Notes: generated by a model not told the origin, from the letters alone. Shown: positions 1-8,557, counted from the first letter of the stretch. The stretch is DNA of 40,726 bases from Lentzea flava (GCF_014648475.1 NZ_BMRE01000063.1:1-40726), one strand, 5' to 3'. Numbers and translations: made by a program.

Positions 1-1
1 A

Positions 2-493
2 CCTTGTGTCACAACAACCGAGACAAACCTGCGACAGATCACCCGAGACACGACAGCCGACACCTTCGCGCAGGCGGAGACCCCGCAGGGCAGGCGGAAC
101 CGCAACGACATGGCCGACCGCCTGCTGCGCGAGGGCATGTCCGGGTACGCGGACGAGGTGCTGTGGAAGATGGTGGCCCGGCACAACGCAGGCCCCGTCT
201 CCGAGCACGTGTCGCGGATGATGCACAACGCCCCGGCGGAAGGGGCCGCGGCGGCGTTGCGGGGCCGCGCGGAACGGCCCGACTACACCGAGTTGCTCGG
301 CACGATCACCGTGCCGACCCTGGTCGTCGTCGGAAGTGACGATGAATACACCCCGGTGCCGGACGCGGAGTACATGCACGAGCGCGTCCCCGGTTCGGCA
401 CTGGTCGTGGTCGACGGTGCCGCCCACATGCCGAACCTGGAACGCCCCGAGGTGTTCAACAAAGCGGTGAGCGAACTCCTAGCGCAGGCCTGA
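2..493 (+). CDS. Alpha/beta-fold hydrolase, C-terminal part (5' end missing)
   Basis: The reading frame is open from the left edge to the TGA at 491-493, so the start lies outside the window or has been lost. What remains is the C-terminal half of an alpha/beta hydrolase. A cap-domain helix region (around the MADRLLREG segment, base 110) precedes the strand PTLVVVGSDDEYTP, which carries the usual catalytic Asp. The terminal GAAHMPNLERP motif carries the catalytic His. The nucleophile elbow (GxSxG) is not present here. Substrate cannot be predicted. The first ~57 bases encode a Thr/Arg-rich stretch that does not resemble the family, whereas ADTFAQAETPQG just after it does. This may be a junction or rearrangement. 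The gene overlaps the convergent symporter by 15 bp. Confidence 0.75.
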   Translation, partial: PCVTTTETNLRQITRDTTADTFAQAETPQGRRNRNDMADRLLREGMSGYADEVLWKMVARHNAGPVSEHVSRMMHNAPAEGAAAALRGRAERPDYTELLGTITVPTLVVVGSDDEYTPVPDAEYMHERVPGSALVVVDGAAHMPNLERPEVFNKAVSELLAQA

Positions 494-2056
494 GCCGATG
501 CCGGTGAGCCCGCGGACCTCCATCTCCGACTGCTTGGCCGGGTCCGCGGGTTCCTTGCTGAGGATCGTGCCGAGGAACCCGGCCAGGAACGACAGCGGGA
601 TCGACACGATGCCGGGGTTGGACAGCGGGAAGTACGCGAAGTCGGCGTCGGGGAACACCGACGACTTCGACCCCGAGATGGCGGGGGAGAACACGATGAG
701 CAGCACGCACGACGTGAGTCCGCCGTAGATGCTCCACAAAGTGCCGCGCGTGTTGAAACGCTTCCAGAACAGCGAGTAGAGCAACGTCGGCAGGTTCGCC
801 GACGCGGCCAGCGCGAACGCGAGAGCGACCAGGAAGGCGACGTTCTGACCGTTCGCCGCGATACCGCCGGCAATCGCGAGCACACCGACGCACACCGCGG
901 TGATCCTGGCGACCCTGACCTCGTCGCGCGGGTCGGCCTCACCGTGCTTGATGACGTTTGCGTAGACGTCGTGCGCGAAGGACGCGGACGCCGTCAGCGT
1001 CAGACCGGCGACCACGGCGAGGATCGTGGCGAACGCCACCGCGCAGACGATGCCGAGCAGCACCGTGCCGCCGACCTGGAACGCGAGCAGCGGCGCGGCC
1101 GAGTTCTCGCCGCCGGGAGCGCCGGTGATCTTGTCCGTGCCGACCAGGGCCATCGCGCCGAAACCGATGACCAGCGTGCACGAGTAGAAGATCGCCATCA
1201 TCCACGTGGCCCACACGACCGACCTGCGCGCTTCACGCGCGTTCGGCACGGTGTAGAAGCGCATCAGCACGTGGGGGAGAGATGCGGTGCCCAGCACCAG
1301 GGCCAGGGCCAGCGACAGGAAGTCGAGCTTCGACAGGTCGCTCCCGCCGTACTTCACGCCCGGCGCCAGCACCGCCTCACCGAGCGGCGACTTCTGCGTC
1401 GCGCGGTCGAGCATCGCGGACATGTCGAAGCCGAACTTGCCGATCAGGAAGATGGTCAGCAACGTGACGGAGAGGATGAGCAGGACGGCCTTGATGATCT
1501 GCACCCACGTCGTGCCCTTCATGCCGCCGACCAGCACGTACAGCACCATCACGATGCCCACGACGGCGATGATGATCGCCTGGCCCACCTTGCTGTGCAC
1601 GTCCAGCAGCAACGCCATCAGGCCGCCGGCGCCCGCCATCTGCGCGATCATGTAGAACAGCGAGATCACGAGCGTCGCGTTGGCCGCGGCGGCGCGGACC
1701 GGGCGCTGGCGCATGCGGAACGCCATGACGTCGCCCATCGTGTAGCGGCCGGTGTTGCGCAGCCGTTCCGCGATCAGCATCAGGCCGATCAGCCAGGCGA
1801 CGACCCACCCGATCGAGTAGAGGAATCCGTCGTAGCCGTTCACCGCGATGGCACCGGAGATGCCCAGGAACGACGCCGCGGAGAGGAAGTCACCCGAGAG
1901 CGCGATGCCGTTCTGGGTGCCGGTGAAGCTGCTGCCCGCCGCGTAGTAATCCGAGGCGCTGACGTTCCGCGTCGACGCCCGGTACACGATGTACAGCGTC
2001 AGCAGAACGAAGATGCCGAAGACGGACAGGTTGATCGCGGTGTTCGCCCCGGTCAC
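479..2056 (-). CDS. actP: Cation/acetate symporter (sodium:solute symporter family, ActP/MctC type)
   Basis: A 525-residue integral membrane protein with about 13 hydrophobic segments, taking up acetate or other short monocarboxylates with a cation. The N-terminal region (SASDYYAAGSSFTGTQNGIA, then SGDFLSAASFLGISG) is the hallmark of the ActP/MctC branch of the SSS family, and the length matches. The GTG start at 2056 overlaps the stop of the upstream DUF485 gene (GTGA). Co-occurrence of a DUF485 protein with ActP is the classic yjcH-actP pairing, so the two are almost certainly one translationally coupled operon. Exact substrate (acetate, pyruvate, propionate) cannot be read from the sequence. 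The last codons overlap the convergent hydrolase. Confidence 0.93.
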   Translation of the reverse strand: MTGANTAINLSVFGIFVLLTLYIVYRASTRNVSASDYYAAGSSFTGTQNGIALSGDFLSAASFLGISGAIAVNGYDGFLYSIGWVVAWLIGLMLIAERLRNTGRYTMGDVMAFRMRQRPVRAAAANATLVISLFYMIAQMAGAGGLMALLLDVHSKVGQAIIIAVVGIVMVLYVLVGGMKGTTWVQIIKAVLLILSVTLLTIFLIGKFGFDMSAMLDRATQKSPLGEAVLAPGVKYGGSDLSKLDFLSLALALVLGTASLPHVLMRFYTVPNAREARRSVVWATWMMAIFYSCTLVIGFGAMALVGTDKITGAPGGENSAAPLLAFQVGGTVLLGIVCAVAFATILAVVAGLTLTASASFAHDVYANVIKHGEADPRDEVRVARITAVCVGVLAIAGGIAANGQNVAFLVALAFALAASANLPTLLYSLFWKRFNTRGTLWSIYGGLTSCVLLIVFSPAISGSKSSVFPDADFAYFPLSNPGIVSIPLSFLAGFLGTILSKEPADPAKQSEMEVRGLTGIGSGLR

Positions 2057-2463
2057 GCGAGCTCCTCATCGGTTTCCGCGAGTGCGCGGACCTTTTCGAC
2101 CTGCGGGTCGAGCCTCTTCTTGGAGTAACGCGCGTACGCCATCGTGATGATGATGGTCGTCACGAACTGGAGGAATCCCATCGTGAGCCCGACGTTCACC
2201 GTTCCGAAGAGCGGCGTGCTCATGAAGTCGGCGGCGTAAGCGGAAAGCAATACGAACGTTACGTACCAAGCGAGGAACAGCAGTGTTGCGGGGAGAATAA
2301 AACGCGTCACGCGCCGCTTCAGCGCGAGGAAATCCTCACTCGTTTGGATGGCACCGAAATCAGGCTCACCGTCACCATCGATAAGCAATGAGTGATGACG
2401 CTCGTCAAAGGTCGCGAAACCGGGGGTGGCCGGGCGTGACACGGAGGGCAGCGCCTTCGTCAT
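2053..2463 (-). CDS. DUF485 membrane protein, partner of ActP
   Basis: A 136-residue protein in the DUF485 (YjcH) family. The family core runs from an FLALKRRVTRFILP segment through two hydrophobic segments (ILPATLLFLAWYVTFVLLSAY and VNVGLTMGFLQFVTTIIITMAY), ending in a charged tail with KRLDPQVEKVRA. The ATG at 2463 is preferred over a longer frame reaching 2634, because the extra 57 residues are Pro/Arg-rich and unlike the family. The N-terminal ~45 residues are hydrophilic and longer than in enterobacterial YjcH, as is common in actinobacteria. The gene runs straight into actP with a 4-bp overlap. Its molecular role is not established; co-operonic conservation points to symporter assembly or function. 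Confidence 0.85.
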   Translation of the reverse strand: MTKALPSVSRPATPGFATFDERHHSLLIDGDGEPDFGAIQTSEDFLALKRRVTRFILPATLLFLAWYVTFVLLSAYAADFMSTPLFGTVNVGLTMGFLQFVTTIIITMAYARYSKKRLDPQVEKVRALAETDEELA

Positions 2464-2645
2464 CAACCGCTCGCATTCGTTACGGGGAGTACCCGGCGAC
2501 CGCCGTGGAGGCGGCTTCGGCCGGACCGGGGGTGGAGGGCGCAAGCGTAACCACGCGTGGCGGTGAGTCAATCCCCCGAACCCGCAGGACCACCCCATGA
2601 GGTGGGCTGTCACGGTGCGTGATCGGTTGGCCACGCCCCAGGTCG

Positions 2646-2674
2646 TTGTCGCGTCACGCTCTCTGGCCTACTAT
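2646..2674 (+). promoter_or_regulatory. Candidate promoter of the cvnABCD conservon
   Basis: TTGTCG at 2646-2651 and TACTAT at 2669-2674 are separated by 17 bp and each match 4 of 6 consensus positions. The predicted start would be near 2681, leaving a ~117-nt leader before the GTG at 2798. The rest of the 334-bp divergent gap (2464-2797) between the DUF485 gene and cvnA holds no gene I can support. It is a proline-coding-like GC-rich stretch, and the leftward operon promoter must also lie there but is not obvious. Confidence 0.4.
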
Positions 2675-2797
2675 CCGCTAACACCCGATACGGCTGATCG
2701 GCGATATCGAGCTGCGGGTGACTCAAGTCGCGGGGATTCACCAGGCCAGGAGGTAGCCGATAGTGGGGCACTTCGAGCGCGCCTTGGGGATCATTTC

Positions 2798-5419
2798 GTG
2801 AATGTCGAGTGGAGAAAGATCAGCGACTGGCGCAACTGGCGCCTGCCGGTCAAGCTCGGCGTCGTGCTGCTGGTGCCGGTCGCCGTGGCGATCGGTGCGG
2901 GCACACTGCAGATCTCCGGTTACGTCGACCGGTCCAACAACTACGTGCAGATGCAGGGCCTGGTCCGGCTGCGGGCAGATCTCGCGCCATTGATCTCCAG
3001 CGTCCAGCAGGAACGCACGCTCGCCGCCCAGAGCGCGACGAGCGGTTCGGGCGTCGGCGCGTACCAGAACCAGATCAGCGCCACCGACAACGCCGCCGCG
3101 ACCGTGCGCCGCCGCGTCGACCGCACCGATGGTCTGAGCGAGGTCGCCCGCAACCGCTTCACCGAGATGCGCAGCCAGCTCGACACGTTGAAGAGCGTGC
3201 GGGAGAAGGTCGTGCAGGGCGGCGACGGCGGCGACCCGAGCGGCGGCACCATCGGCTACACGAGCGTCGTGAAGTCGATGCTGGACTTCGAGCAGGCCCT
3301 CATCAGCCAGCTCGGTGACGAGGCCATCGCGGGTACGGCACTCGCGCTGCACAACATGGTCATCGCGCAGGAGCAGGTCTCCCTGCAGCACGCGATCGTC
3401 TTGGCCGGGATCGGCCGGACCAAGCTGCTCGGCGCCGAGGTGCGCTCGCTGGAGCAGTCCGACATCCGGCTGCAGGACCGCCTGGGCGACTTCCAGGCCA
3501 TCGCCACGACCGAACAGCGCCGCGACTACGAGCAGACCGTCACCGGCATCGCCGTGGCGACCCGCAACACGCTCGTCGAACGCGCGCTCACCCAGCCCGA
3601 CGGCGTTCCGGCGCCCACCACGCGGGCCGGTCAGCCGAAGCCGCCGCCGTCGTTCGGCATCGCGGTCGACGAGTGGAACACCGCGTCCAGCACGACCACG
3701 CGCCTGATGGAGAAGGTCACCCGCGCGCTGCAGGACGAGCTCGGCAACTCGGCAGCCGCGCTGCAGGACGACACGTCCAACAAGGCGGGCGCGGCCGCGG
3801 TCATCCTGCTCGCGATGCTGATCATCGCGGGTGCGCTCGGCTTCGTCATCGGCCGCTACCTGCTGCGCTCGCTGTCCGAACTGCGGCGCTCCGCGCTCGA
3901 CGTGGCGCACCACCACCTGCCGGAGGTCGTCGCCGCGATCCGCGCCGACCGCAAGCCGGACACCGAGATCGAGCCGGTGCCCGTGCACACCACCGAGGAG
4001 TTCGGCCAGCTGGCGCGCGCGTTCGACGCCGTGCACGAGCAGGCCATCCGGTCCGCGGTCGAGCAGTCGACGCTGCGGTCGGGCATGAAGAACATCTTCG
4101 TCAACCTGTCGCGCCGCTCGCAGGGTCTCGTCGAACGCCAGCTCAAGCTCATGGAGGAGCTCGAGCGGCACGAGGAGAACCCCGAGCAGCTCGCCAACCT
4201 CTTCAAGCTCGACCACCTCGCGACGCGCATGCGCCGCAACAACGAGAACCTGATGGTGCTGTCCGGCACCGACGTCGCCCGCCGGTTCCACCAGCCGGTG
4301 CCGCTGGCCGACGTGCTGCGCGCGGCCGCGTCGGAGATCGAGCACTACCAGCGCGTCGTCGTGAAGTCGACGCCGTCGGTGGAGATCGTCGGCTACGCGG
4401 CCAGCGACCTCGTGCGCCTCGTCGCCGAGCTGCTGGACAACGCCACCGCGTTCTCCGCGCCCACCACCCAGGTCATGATCGGTTCGCGGATCGACCAGCA
4501 GGGTTCGGTGCTCGTCGAGGTCGCCGACCAGGGCATCGGCATGGGCCCCGCGGAGCTGACCGAGGCGAACGAGCGGCTTTCCTCTGGTACAGAGGACGAT
4601 GTGCCGGTTTCGCGCCAGATGGGTCTTTTCGTCGTCGGTCGTCTCGCGGCCCGCCACGGCATCACCGTCCGCCTGCGCGCGCCGGGAGAGGGTCGTGAGG
4701 GTCTGCGCGCGTTCGTCCTCGTGCCGTCGGAGCTCGTCCGCTCGCACGAGATGCCGGCCGAGCCCGCCCAGCCGCGCCACGCCGCGCTGCCGCAGCCGAA
4801 GCAGGTCGCGGCGAAGCCGCACGTGGTCGTGAAGACCCCGAACCTGGCCCCGCCGCCCGCGCCGGCTCCGGTCGCTCCCGCCATCGACCACCCGCGCGAG
4901 TCGGCCGAGTGGACCTCGTTCCGCGGCGCCGCGATCGAGGAGCCGTTGCCACAGCGGCAGTCCCGCCCGGCGCCGAACGGGTCGCCGAACGAGACGCGGC
5001 CCACCCCTGTTGAGACGACGTCTTCCTGGTTCGCCGGGAGCGGCGTCTCGGACGAATCGATCAACGGTGATCATTCGTCGCCAGCCTCCCGACCCGGACC
5101 GTCACCCTCCGCAGCGGCTTCCTGGTTCGGCAAGAAGCCCGCGGGCGGGGTCTGGGAACAGCCGGGCGACCCCGCGACGGACGCCGGTGAGACAGACGCC
5201 GGCTTGCCGAAACGGGCTCCGCGCAAGAATCTGCTCCCCGACCTCGCGGCACGTCCCGAGGGCGGCACACGTCCGCCGGCACCGCCGAAGCGCGATCCGG
5301 AGCGAGCACGAGGCTTTCTCGCGAGCTACCAGACAGGCATCCGCCAGATGCCGCTGGGCAGCAACGGGAACGGAAACGGCCAGGGGAAGAACGGCCTGGG
5401 GAACGGGGAAAAGGCATGA
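2798..5419 (+). CDS. cvnA: Conservon sensor kinase-like protein CvnA (nitrate/nitrite-sensing domain, HAMP, HATPase)
   Basis: An 873-residue membrane sensor that heads a conservon. TM1 lies at about residues 17-40. The extracytoplasmic region to ~330 has the helical NIT (nitrate/nitrite-sensing) look, with QQERTLAAQSA. TM2 is at ~330-352 and is followed by HAMP. A kinase-like helix pair follows (MKNIFVNLSRRSQGLVERQL, then FKLDHLATRMRRNNENL). The HATPase_c N-box is LVAELLDNATAFSAP (~540) with ADQGIGMG (~575). The last ~220 residues are Pro/Ala/Gly-rich and probably disordered. GTG at 2798 is chosen because GGGGA sits 7 nt upstream and the protein then begins just before the conserved RNWRLPVKL membrane entry. 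A longer frame from 2597 adds residues unlike the family. The stop overlaps cvnB (ATGA). Confidence 0.92.
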   Translation: MNVEWRKISDWRNWRLPVKLGVVLLVPVAVAIGAGTLQISGYVDRSNNYVQMQGLVRLRADLAPLISSVQQERTLAAQSATSGSGVGAYQNQISATDNAAATVRRRVDRTDGLSEVARNRFTEMRSQLDTLKSVREKVVQGGDGGDPSGGTIGYTSVVKSMLDFEQALISQLGDEAIAGTALALHNMVIAQEQVSLQHAIVLAGIGRTKLLGAEVRSLEQSDIRLQDRLGDFQAIATTEQRRDYEQTVTGIAVATRNTLVERALTQPDGVPAPTTRAGQPKPPPSFGIAVDEWNTASSTTTRLMEKVTRALQDELGNSAAALQDDTSNKAGAAAVILLAMLIIAGALGFVIGRYLLRSLSELRRSALDVAHHHLPEVVAAIRADRKPDTEIEPVPVHTTEEFGQLARAFDAVHEQAIRSAVEQSTLRSGMKNIFVNLSRRSQGLVERQLKLMEELERHEENPEQLANLFKLDHLATRMRRNNENLMVLSGTDVARRFHQPVPLADVLRAAASEIEHYQRVVVKSTPSVEIVGYAASDLVRLVAELLDNATAFSAPTTQVMIGSRIDQQGSVLVEVADQGIGMGPAELTEANERLSSGTEDDVPVSRQMGLFVVGRLAARHGITVRLRAPGEGREGLRAFVLVPSELVRSHEMPAEPAQPRHAALPQPKQVAAKPHVVVKTPNLAPPPAPAPVAPAIDHPRESAEWTSFRGAAIEEPLPQRQSRPAPNGSPNETRPTPVETTSSWFAGSGVSDESINGDHSSPASRPGPSPSAAASWFGKKPAGGVWEQPGDPATDAGETDAGLPKRAPRKNLLPDLAARPEGGTRPPAPPKRDPERARGFLASYQTGIRQMPLGSNGNGNGQGKNGLGNGEKA

Positions 5420-5835
5420 GCACGCCTCAGTCGCGCCAAGTGGACCAGTTCGGCTGGCTCATCACGAACTTCACCGATCGCGTGCCCGGTGTCGCGCACG
5501 CGATCGTCATCTCGGTGGACGGGCTGCTGCTCACGAAGTCCGCCGGTCTGCCACCGGATCGCGCGGAGCAGCTGTCCGCCATCGCGTCGGGCGTCGCGGC
5601 GCTCACGATGAGCGCGTCACGATGCTTCGAAGGTGGCGGAGTGTTGCGCACCGTGATCGAGATGGACTACGGGATCATGCTCCTCATGTCCATTCGAGAC
5701 GGATCTTGTCTGGCGGTTCTCGCCGCGCCCGACAGCGACGTCGGCCAAGTGGCCTACGAGATGACCGTGGTCGTCGACCAGGTGGGCCAGATCCTCACTC
5801 CCGAACTGCGAGCGCAGCTGCACAGCGTGAGGTGA
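5416..5835 (+). CDS. cvnB: Roadblock/LC7 domain protein CvnB
   Basis: A 139-residue single-domain Roadblock/LC7 protein. The family pattern is clear: FGWLITNFTDRVPGVAHAIV, then SVDGLLLTKSAGLP, then a helix LSAIASGVAALTMSASRCFEGG, then the strands YGIMLLMSIRDGSCLAVLA. In conservons this protein forms part of a membrane-associated complex with CvnA, CvnC and the small GTPase CvnD, and Roadblock proteins commonly act on GTPases. The ATG overlaps the cvnA stop by 4 bp, so translation is probably coupled. Length and composition are normal for the family and nothing is missing. Confidence 0.93.
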   Translation: MSTPQSRQVDQFGWLITNFTDRVPGVAHAIVISVDGLLLTKSAGLPPDRAEQLSAIASGVAALTMSASRCFEGGGVLRTVIEMDYGIMLLMSIRDGSCLAVLAAPDSDVGQVAYEMTVVVDQVGQILTPELRAQLHSVR

Positions 5836-5837
5836 TC

Positions 5838-6383
5838 ATGAGTTCGGCCGCTGACGCGCACCGACGACGCAGGCGGGCGGAAACGCCAGCCGAGCAGACG
5901 TTCGCCGACCTGATGAATGGGTTTTCCCTGGACTCAGGCCGAAAGCGAACGCGCTCCGCGTCCTCTGTGCCCGCGCGGGAAGCGACTCCGGTTGCAGAGC
6001 CGCAGGAAACACCGGTCTTCGAGACTGTGGTCCCGGAGCCGCCCGACGCCTCGATCGTGCGTGCATATGCCTGGACGGGCGGGCGCACACGGTCGAACAT
6101 CAACCTCGAGATCGAGACACTTGTCTCCGCCAATGATCAGAGTCGGCAGTCTGCAGGTATCTTGCAGGCTGAGCACCAACACGTCGTCGAGTTGTGCCGC
6201 TCGCCGCGATCCGTCGCGGAGGTGGCCGCACTGATGCGGCTCCCGCTGGGAGTCGTCAAGGTGCTGCTCGGCGACATGGCGGAACGAGGTCTGGTGGACG
6301 TGCACCAGACCGCTTCCGCGGGCGGTGTGACGCCGGACCTCGGGTTGATGGAGAGAGTGCTGAGTGGACTACGTCGGCTCTAG
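5838..6383 (+). CDS. cvnC: DUF742 family protein CvnC
   Basis: A 181-residue DUF742 protein, the third conservon member. The N-terminal ~75 residues are Arg/Glu/Pro-rich and look disordered. The DUF742 core begins at VRAYAWTGGRTRS, continues through a helix with EHQHVVELCRSPRSVAEVAA, and ends in the winged-helix-like LPLGVVKVLLGDMAERGLV motif. The ATG at 5838 follows the cvnB stop by 2 bp. Its last 20 bp overlap cvnD. The long N-terminal extension is within what is seen in conservons. DUF742 proteins interact with the CvnB/CvnD partners; no enzymatic function is known. Confidence 0.92.
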   Translation: MSSAADAHRRRRRAETPAEQTFADLMNGFSLDSGRKRTRSASSVPAREATPVAEPQETPVFETVVPEPPDASIVRAYAWTGGRTRSNINLEIETLVSANDQSRQSAGILQAEHQHVVELCRSPRSVAEVAALMRLPLGVVKVLLGDMAERGLVDVHQTASAGGVTPDLGLMERVLSGLRRL

Positions 6384-6981
6384 ATTTCCCGATTTCGGGC
6401 CCCCTGGGCCGCCTGGTCGGGAGCTGACTTCGGCCAAGGTCGTCGTCGCCGGTGGCTTCGGCGTCGGCAAGAGCACTTTCATCAGGTCGATCGTGGAGAA
6501 CGATCTGCTGACCATGACAGCGCTCCCACCGGAACGCGCAGGTCTGGTCACCGAGCTGGTGCGCATCCAGTTCGGCCGCGTGTGGCTCGATCCGGGCCTC
6601 GCCCTGCACCTCTTCGTGGCCCCGCAGTGGCAGGACCCGCGCGCGGGCTGGAACGACGTGGTGCGCGGTGCCGTCGGCGCGGTGGTGCTGTTCGACGTGA
6701 TGCGTCCCGCGGACTCCGTGGACGCCATGCGGTACTTCGAGGATCACAAGATCCCGTACGTGCTGGCGCTGAACAACGTGCACGCGTCTGTCCGGTCGGA
6801 CGTGAAGGCCATCATCCGCGGGATGGGCATCGCTCCCGAGGTTCCCGTGGTGAACTGCGATCCGCGGGTGCGGTTGTCGGTGCGCGAGACCCTGATCTCG
6901 CTGGCGGAACACGCGAAGCTGGACCGCTGGCGGCGTCGCCCCGGACCCGACGAGACCACACCTCTCGCGCCTGTCTGCTGA
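6364..6981 (+). CDS. cvnD: CvnD-like small GTP-binding protein, switch II degenerate
   Basis: A 205-residue fourth conservon member of the Ras-like CvnD family. The P-loop GGFGVGKSTF is intact at about residues 32-41, and the family segment WNDVVRGAVGAVVLFDVMRP is present. Two other nucleotide motifs depart from the family. The switch II stretch, normally LFGTPGQ-like, reads LFVAPQWQDPRAG, and the base-specificity motif is LALNNVHAS. I therefore expect GTP binding but weak or altered hydrolysis; this is inference. The GTG start at 6364 lies inside cvnC, with a purine-rich GGAGAGAG upstream. The stop is followed after one position by a perfect palindrome that probably ends the operon. Confidence 0.9.
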   Translation: MDYVGSRFPDFGPPGPPGRELTSAKVVVAGGFGVGKSTFIRSIVENDLLTMTALPPERAGLVTELVRIQFGRVWLDPGLALHLFVAPQWQDPRAGWNDVVRGAVGAVVLFDVMRPADSVDAMRYFEDHKIPYVLALNNVHASVRSDVKAIIRGMGIAPEVPVVNCDPRVRLSVRETLISLAEHAKLDRWRRRPGPDETTPLAPVC

Positions 6982-7013
6982 CTTGGAATCGCTCCACGTG
7001 GAGCGATTCCAAG
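6982..7013. terminator. Perfect 32-bp palindrome after cvnD (terminator or operator)
   Basis: The two 16-base halves (CTTGGAATCGCTCCAC and GTGGAGCGATTCCAAG) are exact reverse complements with no spacer, starting immediately after the cvnD stop. Folded as RNA it gives about 14 bp of stem with a 4-nt loop. No T-run follows, which is usual for actinobacterial terminators. The uninterrupted symmetry centred on CACGTG would also suit a dimeric DNA-binding protein. The remaining 163 bp up to the Uma2 gene contain nothing I can name. Confidence 0.6.
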
Positions 7014-7176
7014 CGGTAACTCCTTCCGGTTGTTTGGCCCCGAGAAAGTGGTGCCAGGGGTGTCGGCGCCATAGCGTCTCTGCTGATGGCCGTCGCTTCT
7101 GTGGCAGCCGTGGCGGCACGTGCAGCACTGAATCGTGGGCCGACCGGAATCAGAGTGCCAGGCAAGGGGTGACGCG

Positions 7177-7743
7177 ATGACCACCGCGCGGCGTCTGGAC
7201 GGCTACACCCTGGACGACTGGGAGAGCCTTGATCCCCAAGAGGGCCGTCGCATCGAGCTGGTCGGCGGGCGGTTCGTGGTGACTCCCACTCCTGCTGCCA
7301 AGCACCAGAGGGTCGGCGACAGGCTGGCGCGAATCCTCGACGATGCGGTTGCCGCGGAGGGTATGGAGGCTCTGACCGCCATTGGCGTCCGGGTCAGCAA
7401 GCACTTCGGCTACATCCCGGACGTGGTCGTGGCGACCGAGCGCGTCGAGACCGTGTCCGTCGACGTCGCGAACGTCGCACTGGTGGTGGAGATCGTCAGC
7501 CCGTCCACGAAGAAGAGCGACCGCCTGGAAAAGCCCGCAGCCCTGGCCGCCGCCGGTGTGCCCGCTTACTGGCGTGTTGAGCTCGACGGTGCAGACGACC
7601 CGACCATCTACTGCTACCGCCTGGACAACGGCACCTACACCGAAGTCGCCACGTTGATCTCGGGCAACGCGGGAGCTGTGGCCGTCACCGGCACCATCTC
7701 GGTGTCCTTCGATCCGGCGGATCTGCATCGCCCGCGTCGCTGA
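7177..7743 (+). CDS. Uma2 family protein (PD-(D/E)XK nuclease fold)
   Basis: A 188-residue Uma2/DUF820 protein. Family landmarks are RRIELVGGRFVVTPTP near the N-terminus, HFGYIPDVVVA (Asp82 of the PD motif), LVVEIVSPSTKKSDRLEKP (Glu105, Lys119) and GVPAYWRVEL. These residues compose the restriction-endonuclease-like active site. Uma2 proteins are abundant in cyanobacteria and actinobacteria, but their biological role is unsettled, so I make no functional claim beyond the fold. ATG at 7177 is chosen over an upstream in-frame ATG at 7135 because AAGGGGTGA lies just before it and because the family begins here. It stands alone between a palindrome and a small intergenic gap. Confidence 0.88.
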   Translation: MTTARRLDGYTLDDWESLDPQEGRRIELVGGRFVVTPTPAAKHQRVGDRLARILDDAVAAEGMEALTAIGVRVSKHFGYIPDVVVATERVETVSVDVANVALVVEIVSPSTKKSDRLEKPAALAAAGVPAYWRVELDGADDPTIYCYRLDNGTYTEVATLISGNAGAVAVTGTISVSFDPADLHRPRR

Positions 7744-7810
7744 ATTTCCAGCCGCCACACCGCACGTGCGCCGTAACCTTCCACCGAAACGGCGATGAGC
7801 GGAGGAATGG

Positions 7811-8557
7811 TTGAGCGGCTGGATCGGCAGAGCACGGGCGTTCGTCACCGACGACAACCTCGACCTCTACCTCCTCGCCCTGGTAGGCCTGGTCTTCACC
7901 GTCCTCGGCATCACCGGCCTGTCCGACGTCACGACGCTGGCCTCCGCCGTGCTGGCACTCCTCGCGATCCTCGCCTTCTCGCAGATCAAGTCGAGAAAGC
8001 TGACCCAGCGGATCAACGGGGCCCGCAGCGGTGCCGTCGCGCTGCGCGGTGAGTTCCCGCCGGACCTGATCGACCGCCGCGCGAGCGCCTCGGACATCCT
8101 CCTGATCGGTCTCACCATGACCAGGACCGTGCAGGGCATGCGCACGGACCTGCCCACGGTGCTGAAGACCGGCGGACGGGTGCGCGTGCTGGTGCTCGAT
8201 CCCACCGACGAGCGCCTGATGGTGATCGCGGACCGGCACCGGGCGCACTCCCAGGGCGTCGAGCACCTGCGCGCCAGGATCCGGGCGACGCTGGACGACC
8301 TCACCTCGGTGCGGGAGCGGCACGGCGGCCGGCTGGAGATCCGGGTGCTGTCCACCATCCCGTCGGCGGGCTTCAACTGCCTGGACGTGCGCAAGCCGAA
8401 CGGCGTCGTGTGCGTGCAGCACTACGAGTTCCACCCCGAGGGCGAAGCGGCTCCGATCATGGTGTTGTCGAAGGACGACGCTCCCTGGTACCAGCGTTTC
8501 GCCGCGGAGGCCGAGCGGCTGTGGGAGTCAGGCGCGGACTGGCCTGCGAAGGTCTAG
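7811..8557 (+). CDS. Membrane-anchored protein with a DUF5919-like domain
   Basis: A 248-residue protein. Two hydrophobic helices (about residues 20-38 and 42-59) anchor it, and a cytosolic domain follows. The domain has the order seen in DUF5919 proteins: a strand with ILLIGLTMTRTV, a helix, GGRVRVLVLDP, a helical section with RIRATLDDL, LEIRVLSTIP, and a final WYQRFAAEAERLWESG helix. The fold resembles phospholipase D halves, but no HKD motif is visible, so a catalytic role is unlikely from sequence. The start is TTG at 7811, five bases after a GGAGG; the ATG at 7807 is out of frame. It ends inside the convergent DinB-like gene by 30 bp. Function unknown. Confidence 0.72.
   Translation: MSGWIGRARAFVTDDNLDLYLLALVGLVFTVLGITGLSDVTTLASAVLALLAILAFSQIKSRKLTQRINGARSGAVALRGEFPPDLIDRRASASDILLIGLTMTRTVQGMRTDLPTVLKTGGRVRVLVLDPTDERLMVIADRHRAHSQGVEHLRARIRATLDDLTSVRERHGGRLEIRVLSTIPSAGFNCLDVRKPNGVVCVQHYEFHPEGEAAPIMVLSKDDAPWYQRFAAEAERLWESGADWPAKV

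Noticed and set aside
2597..2797. Extended N-terminus of CvnA from an upstream ATG
   Set aside because: The extra 67 residues do not resemble the family, contain the putative promoter, and the GTG at 2798 has a good ribosome binding site.
2738..5074. 778-codon leftward ORF opposite cvnA
   Set aside because: Same compositional signature of a GC-rich antisense frame; no start context or domain.
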